Shown here piece by piece: positions 27,645 to 37,001 of a stretch of DNA of 64,000 nucleotides. The notes beneath the pieces are model-generated. The model did no database searches. It was given only the letters and a program-made list of their open reading frames with translations, and was not told the DNA's origin. The position numbers and the translations under genes were made by a program. Within the stretch, counting starts at the first letter, position 1, and each line of letters begins with the position of its first letter. Source of the DNA: Trueperella pecoris (GTDB lineage Bacteria; Actinomycetota; Actinomycetes; Actinomycetales; Actinomycetaceae); contig NZ_CP053291.1 in NCBI RefSeq assembly GCF_014926385.1, positions 1,116,001 through 1,180,000 on the forward strand. The letters are read 5' to 3'.

Positions 27645-29063
27645 GTGTTTACCAGTGTTGATGAGGCAAACAAGTTTCTGGTTGAGGAGGGCGTAGAGTT
27701 CGTTGACGTTCGTTTCTGCGACCTTCCGGGCGTCATGCAACACTTCTCCATCCCGATCGCGGCCTTCGACGAGGACTCGCTGAATCAGGGCCTGATGTTT
27801 GACGGCTCGTCGATCCGCGGCTTCACCAAGATTCACGAATCTGACATGAAACTCATGCCCGATCTGTCGACCGCTTACGTCGACCCGTTCCGCAAGCTCA
27901 AGACCCTGGTGATGAACTTTTTCGTCGTCGACCCCTTCACCGGGGAGCCCTACTCGCGCGACCCGCGCAATATCGCCAAGCGCGCCGAGGAACACCTGCG
28001 TGCCAGCGGCATTGCAGACACCGTCTTCTTCGGAGCCGAGGCCGAGTTCTATATCTTCGACGATATCCGCTACAACGATACGCCCAACAAGGTGGGCTAC
28101 TCGATCGATTCGCGCGAGGCGTGGTGGAACACGGATAACGACGAGGGCCCCAATCTTGGCTACAAGAATCGGATGAAGGGCGGTTACTTCCCCGTCTCCC
28201 CCAACGATCAGATGGCCGACCTTCGTGACGAGATGACGGCGAAGTGCCAGCAGGTCGGACTGCAGATCGAGCGTGCACATCACGAGGTTGGTGTGGGCCA
28301 GCAGGAGATCAACTACAAGTTCGACACCCTCCTCGCGGCGGCCGACGACGTCATGAAGTTTAAATACATCATCAAGAACACGGCGATCGAGGCCGGCAAG
28401 ACGGCAACCTTTATGCCCAAGCCCCTGTTCGGCGACGCCGGTTCGGGCATGCACTGCCACCAGTCGCTGTGGAAGGATGGCCAGCCGCTGTTCCACGACG
28501 AGCGGGGCTACGGCGGCCTGTCGGACCTCGCACGCTGGTACATCGGCGGGTTGCTTGCACACGCTCCTTCGCTGCTGGCGTTCACCAACCCATCGATCAA
28601 TTCCTTCCACCGCCTCGTCCCCGGTTTCGAGGCGCCCGTGAACCTCGTGTACTCGGCCCGCAACCGTTCGGCGTGCACACGAATTCCCGTGACAGGCTCG
28701 TCAGCGAAGGCTAAGCGCATCGAGTACCGCACTCCAGACGCCTCCTCGAACCCGTACCTGGCGTTCGCCGCACAGCTCATGGCCGGCCTGGATGGCATTC
28801 GCAACCGCATTGAGCCGCCCGCACCGATCGACAAGGACCTTTACGAACTTCCACCCGAGGAGCACGCGGATATCGAGAAGTTGCCCGAATCTCTGGAGGA
28901 TGCGCTTCGCGCCCTTGAGGCCGATCACGATTACCTCACCGAGGGCGGTGTCTTCGACGAGGACATCATCGAAACCTGGATCGCTTACAAGCGCGAGAAG
29001 GAAATCGAGCCGCTCCGCCAGCGCCCGCACCCCTACGAATTCACGCTGTACTACGACCTGTAG
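27645..29063 (+). CDS. glnA: Glutamine synthetase type I (GlnA1)
   Basis: A 472-residue dodecameric GS that makes glutamine from glutamate, ammonia and ATP. Signatures: [62 protein letters not shown], and [10 protein letters not shown]. The adenylylation site DLYELPPEE places the target tyrosine at 400. GTG 27645 follows CAGGAG. With glnE at 37.9-40.9 kb in the window, covalent control by adenylylation is expected. The 3' end borders the accessory island. Confidence 0.95.
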   Translation: MFTSVDEANKFLVEEGVEFVDVRFCDLPGVMQHFSIPIAAFDEDSLNQGLMFDGSSIRGFTKIHESDMKLMPDLSTAYVDPFRKLKTLVMNFFVVDPFTGEPYSRDPRNIAKRAEEHLRASGIADTVFFGAEAEFYIFDDIRYNDTPNKVGYSIDSREAWWNTDNDEGPNLGYKNRMKGGYFPVSPNDQMADLRDEMTAKCQQVGLQIERAHHEVGVGQQEINYKFDTLLAAADDVMKFKYIIKNTAIEAGKTATFMPKPLFGDAGSGMHCHQSLWKDGQPLFHDERGYGGLSDLARWYIGGLLAHAPSLLAFTNPSINSFHRLVPGFEAPVNLVYSARNRSACTRIPVTGSSAKAKRIEYRTPDASSNPYLAFAAQLMAGLDGIRNRIEPPAPIDKDLYELPPEEHADIEKLPESLEDALRALEADHDYLTEGGVFDEDIIETWIAYKREKEIEPLRQRPHPYEFTLYYDL

Positions 29064-29081
29064 TCAATCGCGTTAGCGCTC

Positions 29082-29115
29082 GTTGTGGGGGTGGGAGTTA
29101 TTCCACCCCCACAAC
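29082..29115 (+). terminator. Terminator after glnA1
   Basis: A 13-bp perfect inverted repeat (GTTGTGGGGGTGG 29082-29094 with 29103-29115), then TGTCTCTTCTC. The 200 bases from here to the sialidase start show no gene. Confidence 0.8.
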
Positions 29116-29320
29116 TGTCTCTTCTCCTGCCGGCGTACGCCACATTGGGATGACACCAATGATCGAAAACCTGTCGCGCACCTCATGAGACATCTGATAA
29201 ATTCACGGCGTTGGATCCATCGTAGGACGACATCACCTAGTCCGAGGCCCATGGCTTTGGCTACCAGTTCTCAGTGTTGCGAATTGGCGGTTGCGATGGA
29301 ATTACCGATATGGAGAAACC

Positions 29321-31498
29321 ATGCATATACGCTCTCGGGCAGGTCTAGCTTTTGCGACTGCTCTCTTCGTCGTGGTGCCAACCACGGCAACATCGGCTCC
29401 CCTCGGCGAGCTTCCCACCCCCATCCATCACTACAGTTTCGATATGTCAGACGGTTCGGATAGCACAGGTTCGCGCAACGCGGACGCAGGCGACTATTCC
29501 TTCGCAAAGGGCGTTGAAGGCAATGCCCTGCGCGTTGTTGACGGCAAGGGCATGTCCTTTACTGCCGCCCATGAGCTGGGCGAGTCTGATCCGTGGACCG
29601 TGTCCTATTGGGTCCGAACCGATGAGGTTCCGGCCGATCGGGTTTCGGTGTTGATGGACAAGAATAAGGACTTTTCTTTTGATCTGAAAATGGCCGCAGA
29701 TCGTTCCGCCGGCTTCCACGTGGGCAAGGGCGGCGGAGACGTCTTGACGTTCAAGCACACCTTTGACGCTGCCACCTGGCATCACGTCACGTGGACGCAA
29801 TCGAAGGACGCCGGCTTGTCCATGTATGTCGACGGCGCTCTGACGGAGACGAACGCATGGACGAAGACGCACCGCACGCTCGTGCCCCTCGACCTCATTG
29901 GCGGTACGGGCTTCACCGGCGACATCGACGAGGTCAAGGTCTTTGATTCAGTTCTCACCGCCGACCAGGTCAAGGAGCTTTCGGGCAAGAAGGCTCCCGA
30001 CGCCGTCACCCCGGCTCTCCCCTGGAACAACACCGTTGCCGAGTACAAACTAGCCGACAAGCACCTGTCCACGGTCATGCGCGAACCGGGCGGCAAGCGT
30101 CAATATCTTGGCCAGCCAGATATGATCCGGACGAACACGGGTCGCCTTATCGCTGCCTTCCCCGAGGGGCATGGCAAGGGCCCGCTCATCATGATGACCT
30201 CCGACGACGACGGCGCGACATGGACCGAGAAGAAGGATATTCCGGCGTCGTGGGCGGGGTCTCAGGAGACGCCGACCCTGTACAAGCTCAACCTCCCCGA
30301 CGGCACGGAGCGCCTCATGCTCATCACGGCCAATCCCGGTTGGGGAACGGACAAGGCCGGCCACAAGTATGGGTGGAACACCTCCTACTCCGACGACAAC
30401 GGCGAAACGTGGACCGAGTACAGCCACTTCCATTCGAAGCGCACGTGGGACAACGCAGATAACGACGCCATCGTCGCCATGGCCTCGCTCGTGCAGCTCA
30501 AGGATGACAACGGCAACCTCATCCCCAAGTGGATGGGTGTCTACCACAACTACAAGTTCGTCAATTTCAAGACTTACCTGACCTTCGAGAATGGGGTCGA
30601 AAAGTGGTCCGATCCTGAGCCTTACCTCGCCGAGCACAGGAACATCGAAGAAACATACAAGATGTGCGAAATCGGCATGTTCCGCTCGCCCGACGGAAAG
30701 CGCATTGTCGGTCTCGCCCGTAGCCAGTCGCACAGCCATCGTGCCACGATGATCTATTCCGATAATGAGGGAAAGACGTGGTCCAAGCCCGTCGAGCTAC
30801 CAGGGTCGTTGGCCGGCGAGCGCCACAAGCCCACGTACGATCCGGCTTCCGGCCGCGTAGTTGTCCCCATGCGTGAAATCCGCTACGACCTCAACAAGAA
30901 TGGCCGCCACGACGGAGAAAACGACTGGAAGGCCGGAAACTGGGTCGCTTGGGTCGGCACCTACGATCAGCTGATGAACCAAGAAGCGGGCCAGTACCGC
31001 ATCCTGCTCGAGCGTGACTGGTCGAATAACCGCTACGGCGGCGACACCGGGTACTCTGGCATCGTGACGCGCGAGGATGGCACATTCATCATTGTCTCCT
31101 ATGGTCACTGGGACAAGGATTTTTCACGTAGTTGGCTGGACCCCAGCAAGGGCCAGTACAACGTGACCACCGACCTGTCCTACATCAAGCAGGCAAAGTT
31201 CCGCCTGTGGGACGTGGAGCAGGCGAACGGCCTCGACATCGCACCGGCGCCCAAGACCGTTGTTACCGGGACGGTCGAAGGCGGCACCTCGACGTCGTCT
31301 GACCGGCTCGAGGGCAAGGTCGTCGCGGTGAAGCCGGCTCCTGCCCCGTCGCCGACCACAACACCGACTCCGGAGAAGCCAGCGCCCGCGAAGCCTACCC
31401 TCCCCGCCACAGGCGCGGGTGTCGCAGGCCTGTCGATCGGCGCCGCAGCGCTGCTGCTGGCAGGCGGAACGCTCGTGCTTCGGCGTCGTAGCAACTAA
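29321..31498 (+). CDS. nanH: Sortase-anchored exo-sialidase with LamG-like lectin domain
   Basis: A 725-residue surface enzyme that removes sialic acid from host glycans. ATG 29321 follows GGAGA. A signal peptide covers about 1-27. A LamG/concanavalin-like domain fills about 30-225 (HHYSFDMSDGSDSTG...IDEVKVFDSVLTADQVKEL). The GH33-type propeller (about 255-640) has three clear Asp boxes at about 294, 357 and 480 (SDDDGATW, SDDNGETW, SDNEGKTW). A Pro-rich linker, LPATG at 694-698, a hydrophobic helix and RRRSN form a complete sortase signal. Codon use is GC-rich like the host. Exact glycan specificity is inferred. Confidence 0.8.
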   Translation: MHIRSRAGLAFATALFVVVPTTATSAPLGELPTPIHHYSFDMSDGSDSTGSRNADAGDYSFAKGVEGNALRVVDGKGMSFTAAHELGESDPWTVSYWVRTDEVPADRVSVLMDKNKDFSFDLKMAADRSAGFHVGKGGGDVLTFKHTFDAATWHHVTWTQSKDAGLSMYVDGALTETNAWTKTHRTLVPLDLIGGTGFTGDIDEVKVFDSVLTADQVKELSGKKAPDAVTPALPWNNTVAEYKLADKHLSTVMREPGGKRQYLGQPDMIRTNTGRLIAAFPEGHGKGPLIMMTSDDDGATWTEKKDIPASWAGSQETPTLYKLNLPDGTERLMLITANPGWGTDKAGHKYGWNTSYSDDNGETWTEYSHFHSKRTWDNADNDAIVAMASLVQLKDDNGNLIPKWMGVYHNYKFVNFKTYLTFENGVEKWSDPEPYLAEHRNIEETYKMCEIGMFRSPDGKRIVGLARSQSHSHRATMIYSDNEGKTWSKPVELPGSLAGERHKPTYDPASGRVVVPMREIRYDLNKNGRHDGENDWKAGNWVAWVGTYDQLMNQEAGQYRILLERDWSNNRYGGDTGYSGIVTREDGTFIIVSYGHWDKDFSRSWLDPSKGQYNVTTDLSYIKQAKFRLWDVEQANGLDIAPAPKTVVTGTVEGGTSTSSDRLEGKVVAVKPAPAPSPTTTPTPEKPAPAKPTLPATGAGVAGLSIGAAALLLAGGTLVLRRRSN

Positions 31499-31517
31499 CC
31501 GACATCTCTGACGTGCG

Positions 31518-31545
31518 CCCCGGAAGTTGGTTCCATCTTCCGGGG
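31518..31545 (+). terminator. Hairpin after sialidase gene
   Basis: A 9-bp stem (CCCCGGAAG 31518-31526 with CTTCCGGGG 31537-31545) begins 20 bases after the stop codon. There is no T-run, so termination may be partial and the hexosaminidase gene may be read through. Confidence 0.55.
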
Positions 31546-31684
31546 AGCATCTCGCTAGGCTCTCCGCCGTCGGATACGCAACACGGCCTTTTAGAAAGGA
31601 GTTTTTACCACTTTTCTCCTCTCCACGACACTTCAGATATGACGCATATGTTGCATCATTTCCATTCACTAATAGGAGTTTTCT

Positions 31685-34600
31685 ATGAAGAAACGACGTT
31701 GGTTCTTAGGAGCAATTGGCGCTATGTCACTTATTTTCAGCGCATTTGCAACTTCTGTAGCATCTGCTGAACCAGATGTTGCACCAGGCGGCTACCATGC
31801 TTCCGCTTCAACAATTAAATTGCCAGATACCATTCCAAGCTTAGATAACTTTAAACCGGCTCAAGGCACCTGGAGCCTTGGTAAGGGTGCTCGTGTTGTT
31901 TCTTCAGAAGATTTGAAGAAGCGCGCTAACATGTTGTCCACGGAACTTACTGCTTTTCTTGGCGATAAAGTTCCAGCAGCAACGGGGCAAGGAACAGCCA
32001 AAGATGTTGTTCTTACACGTGACGAAACACGAAAAGCAGCTTTAGGCGATGAAGGTTTCGAACTGACCATTGGCGACAAAGGTTTAGTTGTTACAGCAGC
32101 TACCGATGCTGGTGTTTTCTATGGCACACGTTCTGTTTCTCAACTTTTACGTCAGTCTGATCGTGGAGATGCGAAGTTAACTCTTCCTGCTGGAAGCGTT
32201 ATTTCGAAGCCAAAGTACCATGAGCGTGGCGCAACGTTATGTGCTTGCCAGATTAATATTTCTACAGAGTGGATTGATCGTTTCCTTGACGATATGGCCG
32301 ATCTTCGCTTGAATTACCTTCTTCTTGAAATGAAGGTGAAGTCTGATAAGTACCCAGATACTCAAACCTGGAGCTACTACACACCTGAAGATGTTAAGAA
32401 GTTTGTTGCTAAGGCACGCGAGTACAACATTGATGTTATTCCTGAGATCAACTCCCCTGGTCATATGGAAATCTGGATTGAAAACTCACCTCAATACCAA
32501 TTGGTTCGTCAAGAAGGATATAAGAAAGGCGAATACCGTCCAAGCCTCCTGGATATTTCTAACCCGGAAGCACGTAAGCTTTACAAAGATTTGATCGATG
32601 AATACGATCAATCTTTTGACACCAAGTACTGGCATATGGGTGCTGATGAGTACATGATCGGTGAACGCTCACCTTATCAAGACTTTCCACAACTAGCTAC
32701 ATACGCAAAAGAAGTAACTAAAAACCCAAATGCTACTGGTAAAGATGCATTCATTCATTTTCTAAATGAGATTAACACTCATGTTAAAAGTAAGGATGCT
32801 CCTGGTGGAGGAAAGAAGCAGCTCCGCATTTGGAATGACGGTGTTCAAGAAACTCAAGCAGTAACTCTAGATAAAGACATTATCGTTGAATACTGGTTCA
32901 CTGAAGGTTTGAAACCAAACCAATTATTCGATCGCGGTTACAAGGTCATGAATGCAAATGATCTTCTTTACTTCTCACGTCAAAATCCTGGTTACAAATT
33001 CGACGATGCCAAGATTGAAACCACTTACAACGCCAAGAAGTGGAACGTTGGCAGTTTCCCTGGCAACGTACAAATTGATCCCGAACATAAAAACCTCACT
33101 GGTGCGAAAATTTCAATCTGGCCAGATGAATCCACCTACCAAACAGAAAACGAAGTAGCGAAAGAAGTTTGGTCATCCCTACGTTTCATTTCCCAGATGA
33201 CATGGAGCGGCTCTTACCACTGGGATACATGGAAAGATATGAAGGCTGCTGCAGTCTCAATTGGCGATCCATACATTCGATCAGCAATGCCATCAACCGA
33301 TCTTCCAGCAGGAACATACACAATTCCTGAGCTCGCCACACTCGGCAAGGGACCATGGAAGTTCACGCCAACCAATGACGATTACTACCAAATCGAAGAC
33401 ACAGCATCCGGTAAATGCTTAGCTCTTGACACAGGATCGAAGCATTTGAAAGTTGTCACCGAAGTCGGTGCTCAACCAAACCTCCGTGACTGTGCAGATA
33501 TGAATCGCACCTGGGTTACTGGTCGTGACGCTGCAGAAGCTCGTAACACCCAAAAATGGCAAGTTCAGGCTAAGGATAGTGCCATAACTCTTCGCAACGC
33601 TCTCACACTTCAGTACTTAGCAATTGCAACTGGAGAAGAAAAGCATGTTGACATTCAGGGTGTTTCCGCTGAAAAAGTAAAGACGGACGAAAAACTTCTC
33701 AACGCAACACTTTCTCGATCCGGAAACAAGATCGCTAAGGGCAAACTTGCACAGTTCCCACGCGATCTCGTCACTGTGGATGGGAAGTCAACCAGCGCAT
33801 TCAAGAGCAACGCTTTGTTCTCTATCACGCAAGAACTTGGTATTTCCACAGACGTCACCAAGTTGAGCGATCTCAACCCAAGCATCCCAGGAAAGATCAC
33901 TGCCACAGTGTCTGCTCTTGGAACAAAGAATGCCGAAGCTTCTAAAGTCAACATTGCAGTACCAGAAGGCTGGAAAGCTCTACCTGCCGAAGTAAATCTT
34001 CAAGCTATTCCAAAGGGAAAGAGTGCAAAGGTTGTATTCAACGTCGTTAACACAACAGCAACCGACGGTGTAGCAACTCTTACATGGCATATTGAGGGAA
34101 AGACCCTCACCACTGAGGTAGCTCTTTCTGCAACTCTCGGACCACGCGTATGCGAAGGCTTTGAGGATATTTCAACTGATTCAGAAGAAACCAGCGGTGA
34201 ACCACGTCCAAACGGCGTTGCCACGGCAGCTTTTGACAACAATCCAGATACCTACTGGCACACGGAATGGAAGTCTAAATCGCCAGAACCACCACACTGG
34301 TTAATTTTCAATCCAACAAAGGCTTTGACCAAGGACACCGTCGTTAACGACATGCTCTCTGTTGAGTATCTTCCACGCCAAGGAAAGCCAAACGGACGTA
34401 TTGAAAACTACAAGGTTTACGTTTCGGATACCAACGCAAAGGCCGATGATAAGGCTGCTTGGGGCGAGCCTGTTGCACAAGGCGCCTGGGAAAATAACGC
34501 TGATTGGCAGCGTGCATCTTTCCCAGCAGGAACAAAGGCAAAGTTCGTCAAACTTGAAATCCTTTCAAACCACCGTAGTTTGGATCAGGCAAATCCCCCA

Positions 34601-35089
34601 TACACATCTGCTGCAAGCATTTGTGTTTCCTCTAAGGTCCCTGCTGTTGAGCTAGTTGATCCTGAACAGCCAAAAGACAACCCAGTAGTGACTCCAGAGA
34701 AGCCAGCACCTGAAGCAAAGCCAACTCCAGAGAAGCCAGCACCTGAAGCAAAGCCAACTCCAGAGAAGCCAGCACCTGAAGCAAAGCCAACTCCAGAGAA
34801 GCCAGCACCTGAAGCAAAGCCAACTCCAGAGAAGCCAGCACCTGAAGCAAAGCCAACTCCAGAGAAGCCAGCACCTGAAGCAAAGCCAACTCCAGAGAAG
34901 CCAGCACCTGAAGCAAAGCCAACTCCTACACCTGCTAGTAAAGATGCCCTACAGGCAACACCTGAAACTCGTGTTGTTAAAGAATTGAGCAAAACAGGTA
35001 TCACCATTGGAGCACTTTCTGCAATCATGGCCGGAATTCTTGTTCTCGGTTCAGGATTAATGATCCTTAACCGTCGCGCCAAGAAGTAA
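31685..35089 (+). CDS. Cell-wall anchored GH20 beta-N-acetylhexosaminidase
   Basis: A 1134-residue secreted enzyme releasing terminal GlcNAc/GalNAc. A signal peptide (1-28, ending SVASA) leads to a GH20b-like domain (about 40-170). The GH20 barrel (about 175-530) holds the catalytic pair D321-E322 (HMGADEY). A ricin-like segment follows (DDYYQIEDTASGKCLALDTG), then a NEW3-like beta domain, then an F5/8-type C domain (about 820-985). Seven TPEKPAPEAKP repeats precede a sortase-like signal, LSKTG 1101-1105, a membrane helix and NRRAKK. Its AT-rich codons (GAA, CCA, AAA) differ sharply from every neighbour, indicating recent transfer. Confidence 0.9.
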   Translation: MKKRRWFLGAIGAMSLIFSAFATSVASAEPDVAPGGYHASASTIKLPDTIPSLDNFKPAQGTWSLGKGARVVSSEDLKKRANMLSTELTAFLGDKVPAATGQGTAKDVVLTRDETRKAALGDEGFELTIGDKGLVVTAATDAGVFYGTRSVSQLLRQSDRGDAKLTLPAGSVISKPKYHERGATLCACQINISTEWIDRFLDDMADLRLNYLLLEMKVKSDKYPDTQTWSYYTPEDVKKFVAKAREYNIDVIPEINSPGHMEIWIENSPQYQLVRQEGYKKGEYRPSLLDISNPEARKLYKDLIDEYDQSFDTKYWHMGADEYMIGERSPYQDFPQLATYAKEVTKNPNATGKDAFIHFLNEINTHVKSKDAPGGGKKQLRIWNDGVQETQAVTLDKDIIVEYWFTEGLKPNQLFDRGYKVMNANDLLYFSRQNPGYKFDDAKIETTYNAKKWNVGSFPGNVQIDPEHKNLTGAKISIWPDESTYQTENEVAKEVWSSLRFISQMTWSGSYHWDTWKDMKAAAVSIGDPYIRSAMPSTDLPAGTYTIPELATLGKGPWKFTPTNDDYYQIEDTASGKCLALDTGSKHLKVVTEVGAQPNLRDCADMNRTWVTGRDAAEARNTQKWQVQAKDSAITLRNALTLQYLAIATGEEKHVDIQGVSAEKVKTDEKLLNATLSRSGNKIAKGKLAQFPRDLVTVDGKSTSAFKSNALFSITQELGISTDVTKLSDLNPSIPGKITATVSALGTKNAEASKVNIAVPEGWKALPAEVNLQAIPKGKSAKVVFNVVNTTATDGVATLTWHIEGKTLTTEVALSATLGPRVCEGFEDISTDSEETSGEPRPNGVATAAFDNNPDTYWHTEWKSKSPEPPHWLIFNPTKALTKDTVVNDMLSVEYLPRQGKPNGRIENYKVYVSDTNAKADDKAAWGEPVAQGAWENNADWQRASFPAGTKAKFVKLEILSNHRSLDQANPPYTSAASICVSSKVPAVELVDPEQPKDNPVVTPEKPAPEAKPTPEKPAPEAKPTPEKPAPEAKPTPEKPAPEAKPTPEKPAPEAKPTPEKPAPEAKPTPEKPAPEAKPTPTPASKDALQATPETRVVKELSKTGITIGALSAIMAGILVLGSGLMILNRRAKK
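34691..34921 (+). repeat. Seven perfect 33-bp tandem repeats
   Basis: Seven head-to-tail copies of a 33-base unit starting ACTCCAGAGAAGCC, encoding TPEKPAPEAKP in the wall-spanning stalk of the hexosaminidase. Copies look identical at the DNA level, which suggests recent expansion and length variation by slippage. Confidence 0.95.
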
Positions 35090-35114
35090 CGCTGACAGAT
35101 CATCCACTGAGTTG

Positions 35115-35149
35115 AGTGGTGGCTAGGATTTTCCTAGCCACCACTGTTT
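35115..35149 (+). terminator. Terminator after hexosaminidase gene
   Basis: A 14-bp perfect stem (AGTGGTGGCTAGGA 35115-35128 with 35132-35145), a 3-base loop, followed by GTTTTATT. Confidence 0.9.
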
Positions 35150-35160
35150 TATTGGAGTGC

Positions 35161-35485
35161 TGGAGTGCCCTAGGTTTTTAGGTCCAGGTGAAGCGTCTGT
35201 AAGTCTTGTGGTGGCTGGTCTGGGATTGGCTGGCAGGATTGGTATTGGCCGTGACTGTCGTGTGGTGTGACTCTTGAAGCGTTTGACAGGTTTGTCTTTC
35301 TCAGGATTTGTCCGTCCTCCGATGGTGCGGCCGGTACCGCCTAGCCCACGTCGGTAGCTTGATCAGAAGATTGTCCGTGTGAATTCGTGACTCATTACAG
35401 ACATGTTCCGAGGTGATTCCTTCCTAGGTCGGTACCGGCCTGACGGTCGTTTGTTTCCGCATATTAGGGAAGGTTGATAACCGCT
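35161..35485 (+). ncRNA. Candidate IS110 bridge RNA region
   Basis: 325 bases with no plausible reading frame upstream of the transposase. IS110-group elements are known to make a guide (bridge) RNA from this leader. An 11-bp long-range pairing is visible: GGCCGGTACCG (35329-35339) with CGGTACCGGCC (35430-35440), enclosing a 90-base region. Short local stems also occur (GACA/TGTC near 35284-35295). RNA boundaries and the guide loops are inferred, not seen. Confidence 0.45.
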
Positions 35486-36556
35486 ATGTCTATTGTTGCT
35501 CATATTCACCCGTATGTCGTTGGCGTTGATACCCATGCTCGCAACCATGTGTACTCAGTTCTTGCCTCGGCCACGGGCGAACTGTTGGGATCGCAGAAGT
35601 TCCCCACGACTGAGGCAGGGATAAAGCGCGCCATGAGATGGGTTGTTAGTCGCACCCACTCCCATGACGATACTTTGTGGGTCATAGAGGGCACCTCTTC
35701 TTATGGTGCTGTCCTGACCGGCAAGGTGCTAGCACGTAATTTTTCTGTTGCTGAGGCGCCCCGTGTTGATTCCCAGCATCGCTACGGCACGGGAAAGTCC
35801 GATGAATTGGACTGTGCAAGGATCGCGCGAGCAACCTTGGGTTTGCCGGTGGATAAGTTGCGTCGTCCGCGCCTTGGTCGCGGGGTTCGTCAAGCAATCC
35901 GAATCCTTGTCGCATCTCGAGAACTCTTGGCAGGCGAGCGTACCCGGAATGTGAACGCGTTGACTGCTCTTGTGCGTAGCAACCCATTGGGTATTGATGC
36001 GCGTAGCTCGTTATCATCGGCTCAGATCGAACAGGTTGCCTCGTGGCGAATGCGCGATGAGGATATCGAGATCCGAGTTGCCAGAGCCGAAGCGAAAAGG
36101 CTTGCTCGCCAGATTCTCGACCTCGATTGTGAGCTTGGGGCCAACGAACGCGATCTTGCTGGACTAGTCCAGATCAGTGAAGCTGCACCATTACTGCAAG
36201 AGAAAGGCTTTGGTGCTGTGAGCGCGGCGAAGTGTCTTACGGCGTGGTCTCACTACGGCAGAATCAGAACTGAGGCAGAGTTCGCTTCCCTTGCTGGAGT
36301 CAATCCAATACCCGCCTCGTCGGGAAACACGGTTCGACATCGGCTTAATCGTGGAGGAGATCGTAAGCTCAATAGCGCGCTACACATGGTCGCCATCGTG
36401 AAAATGCCCCATGACGAGGAGACGAAAAAATACGTTACGAGAAGGCGAGAGGAAGGAAAAACTGACCGGGAAATCCGGCGCTGCCTCAAACGCTATATAG
36501 CTCGCCGGGTCTATCGCACACTCAATGCCCAGCACTCGCTCGCCACAACCACTTGA
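35486..36556 (+). CDS. IS110-family transposase (DEDD recombinase)
   Basis: A 356-residue transposase. The N-terminal RuvC-like domain has its acidic residues in VVGVDTHARN, WVIEGTSSYG and SDELDCARIA. A helical middle follows, and a C-terminal Tnp20-like domain contains FASLAGVNPIPASSGNTVRHRLNRGGDRKLNSALHMVA with the conserved serine of the family. ATG 35486 gives MSIVAHIHPYVVGVDTH; a TTG four codons upstream is an alternative closer to GGGAAGG. It looks intact and may be active. Confidence 0.9.
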   Translation: MSIVAHIHPYVVGVDTHARNHVYSVLASATGELLGSQKFPTTEAGIKRAMRWVVSRTHSHDDTLWVIEGTSSYGAVLTGKVLARNFSVAEAPRVDSQHRYGTGKSDELDCARIARATLGLPVDKLRRPRLGRGVRQAIRILVASRELLAGERTRNVNALTALVRSNPLGIDARSSLSSAQIEQVASWRMRDEDIEIRVARAEAKRLARQILDLDCELGANERDLAGLVQISEAAPLLQEKGFGAVSAAKCLTAWSHYGRIRTEAEFASLAGVNPIPASSGNTVRHRLNRGGDRKLNSALHMVAIVKMPHDEETKKYVTRRREEGKTDREIRRCLKRYIARRVYRTLNAQHSLATTT

Positions 36557-36619
36557 CAAACATAGAAGAATCCTGATCAAAATTCTTCGGTATAACCCAG
36601 ATTTTCCCATCTACTTAAA

Positions 36620-36916
36620 CGGAAGAAAAGCTGGACCATTTCATGTGGGGATAACGCAGCGATGGAATCCTTCTTCGCTCTGGTGCAAAAGAATGTTCTG
36701 GACCGTAGGTTCTGGGCCACCCGTAGCGAGCTGTCCGCCGCGATCACTCACTGGATCGAGCGCACCTACCACCGGAAGCGACGCCAGCGAGCGCTGGGTA
36801 AATTGACACCCATCGAATACGAAACAATCATGGAACCAGCCGTATCAATCGCGGCCCAAAAACCAGAAAGAAAACTATCAACCAAACCTACAGCAGTCCC
36901 TGCCGAAGTTGTATAG
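36620..36916 (+). pseudogene. IS3-family transposase OrfB C-terminal fragment
   Basis: About 98 codons ending at TAG 36914-36916. It reads CGDNAAMESFFALVQKNVLDRRFWATRSELSAAITHWIERTYHRKRRQRALGKLTPIEYETIM, the typical last third of an IS3 integrase-core transposase including the catalytic-Glu segment. The first two thirds of the gene are missing. The IS110 element lies immediately upstream and may have caused or followed the truncation. Confidence 0.8.
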
Positions 36917-36950
36917 CGAGCAGTTCAAGGCTGACGCGGTGGCGTTGGCG
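36912..36950 (+). pseudogene. IS3-family OrfA fragment
   Basis: Overlapping the end of the OrfB fragment in another frame is YSEQFKADAVALA, the hallmark start of IS3 OrfA proteins. It then loses similarity and stops near 37001. OrfA sequence downstream of OrfB is the reverse of normal order, so this is rearranged debris or a junction of two copies. Confidence 0.55.
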
Positions 36951-37001
36951 GGAGTGGCACCGGTGGCCACTACTCCCACAAAAATGTTGCGACAAGCGTG
37001 A

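Larger units (their letters stand above)
35161..36640 (+). mobile_element. IS110-family insertion sequence (ends approximate)
   Basis: One transposase gene with a non-coding leader of about 300 bases and a short right flank. As usual for IS110, no terminal inverted repeats or target duplications are seen, so the ends are estimates: left after the hexosaminidase terminator, right before the IS3 debris. GC content returns to about the host level here, unlike the preceding gene. Confidence 0.7.

Noticed and set aside
34691-34921. Direct repeats resembling a CRISPR array
   Set aside because: The units are contiguous with no spacers and encode an in-frame Pro-rich stalk.
35095-35473. Small protein genes in the IS110 leader
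   Set aside because: Only a short antisense frame is open and it lacks a ribosome site and similarity; the region looks non-coding.
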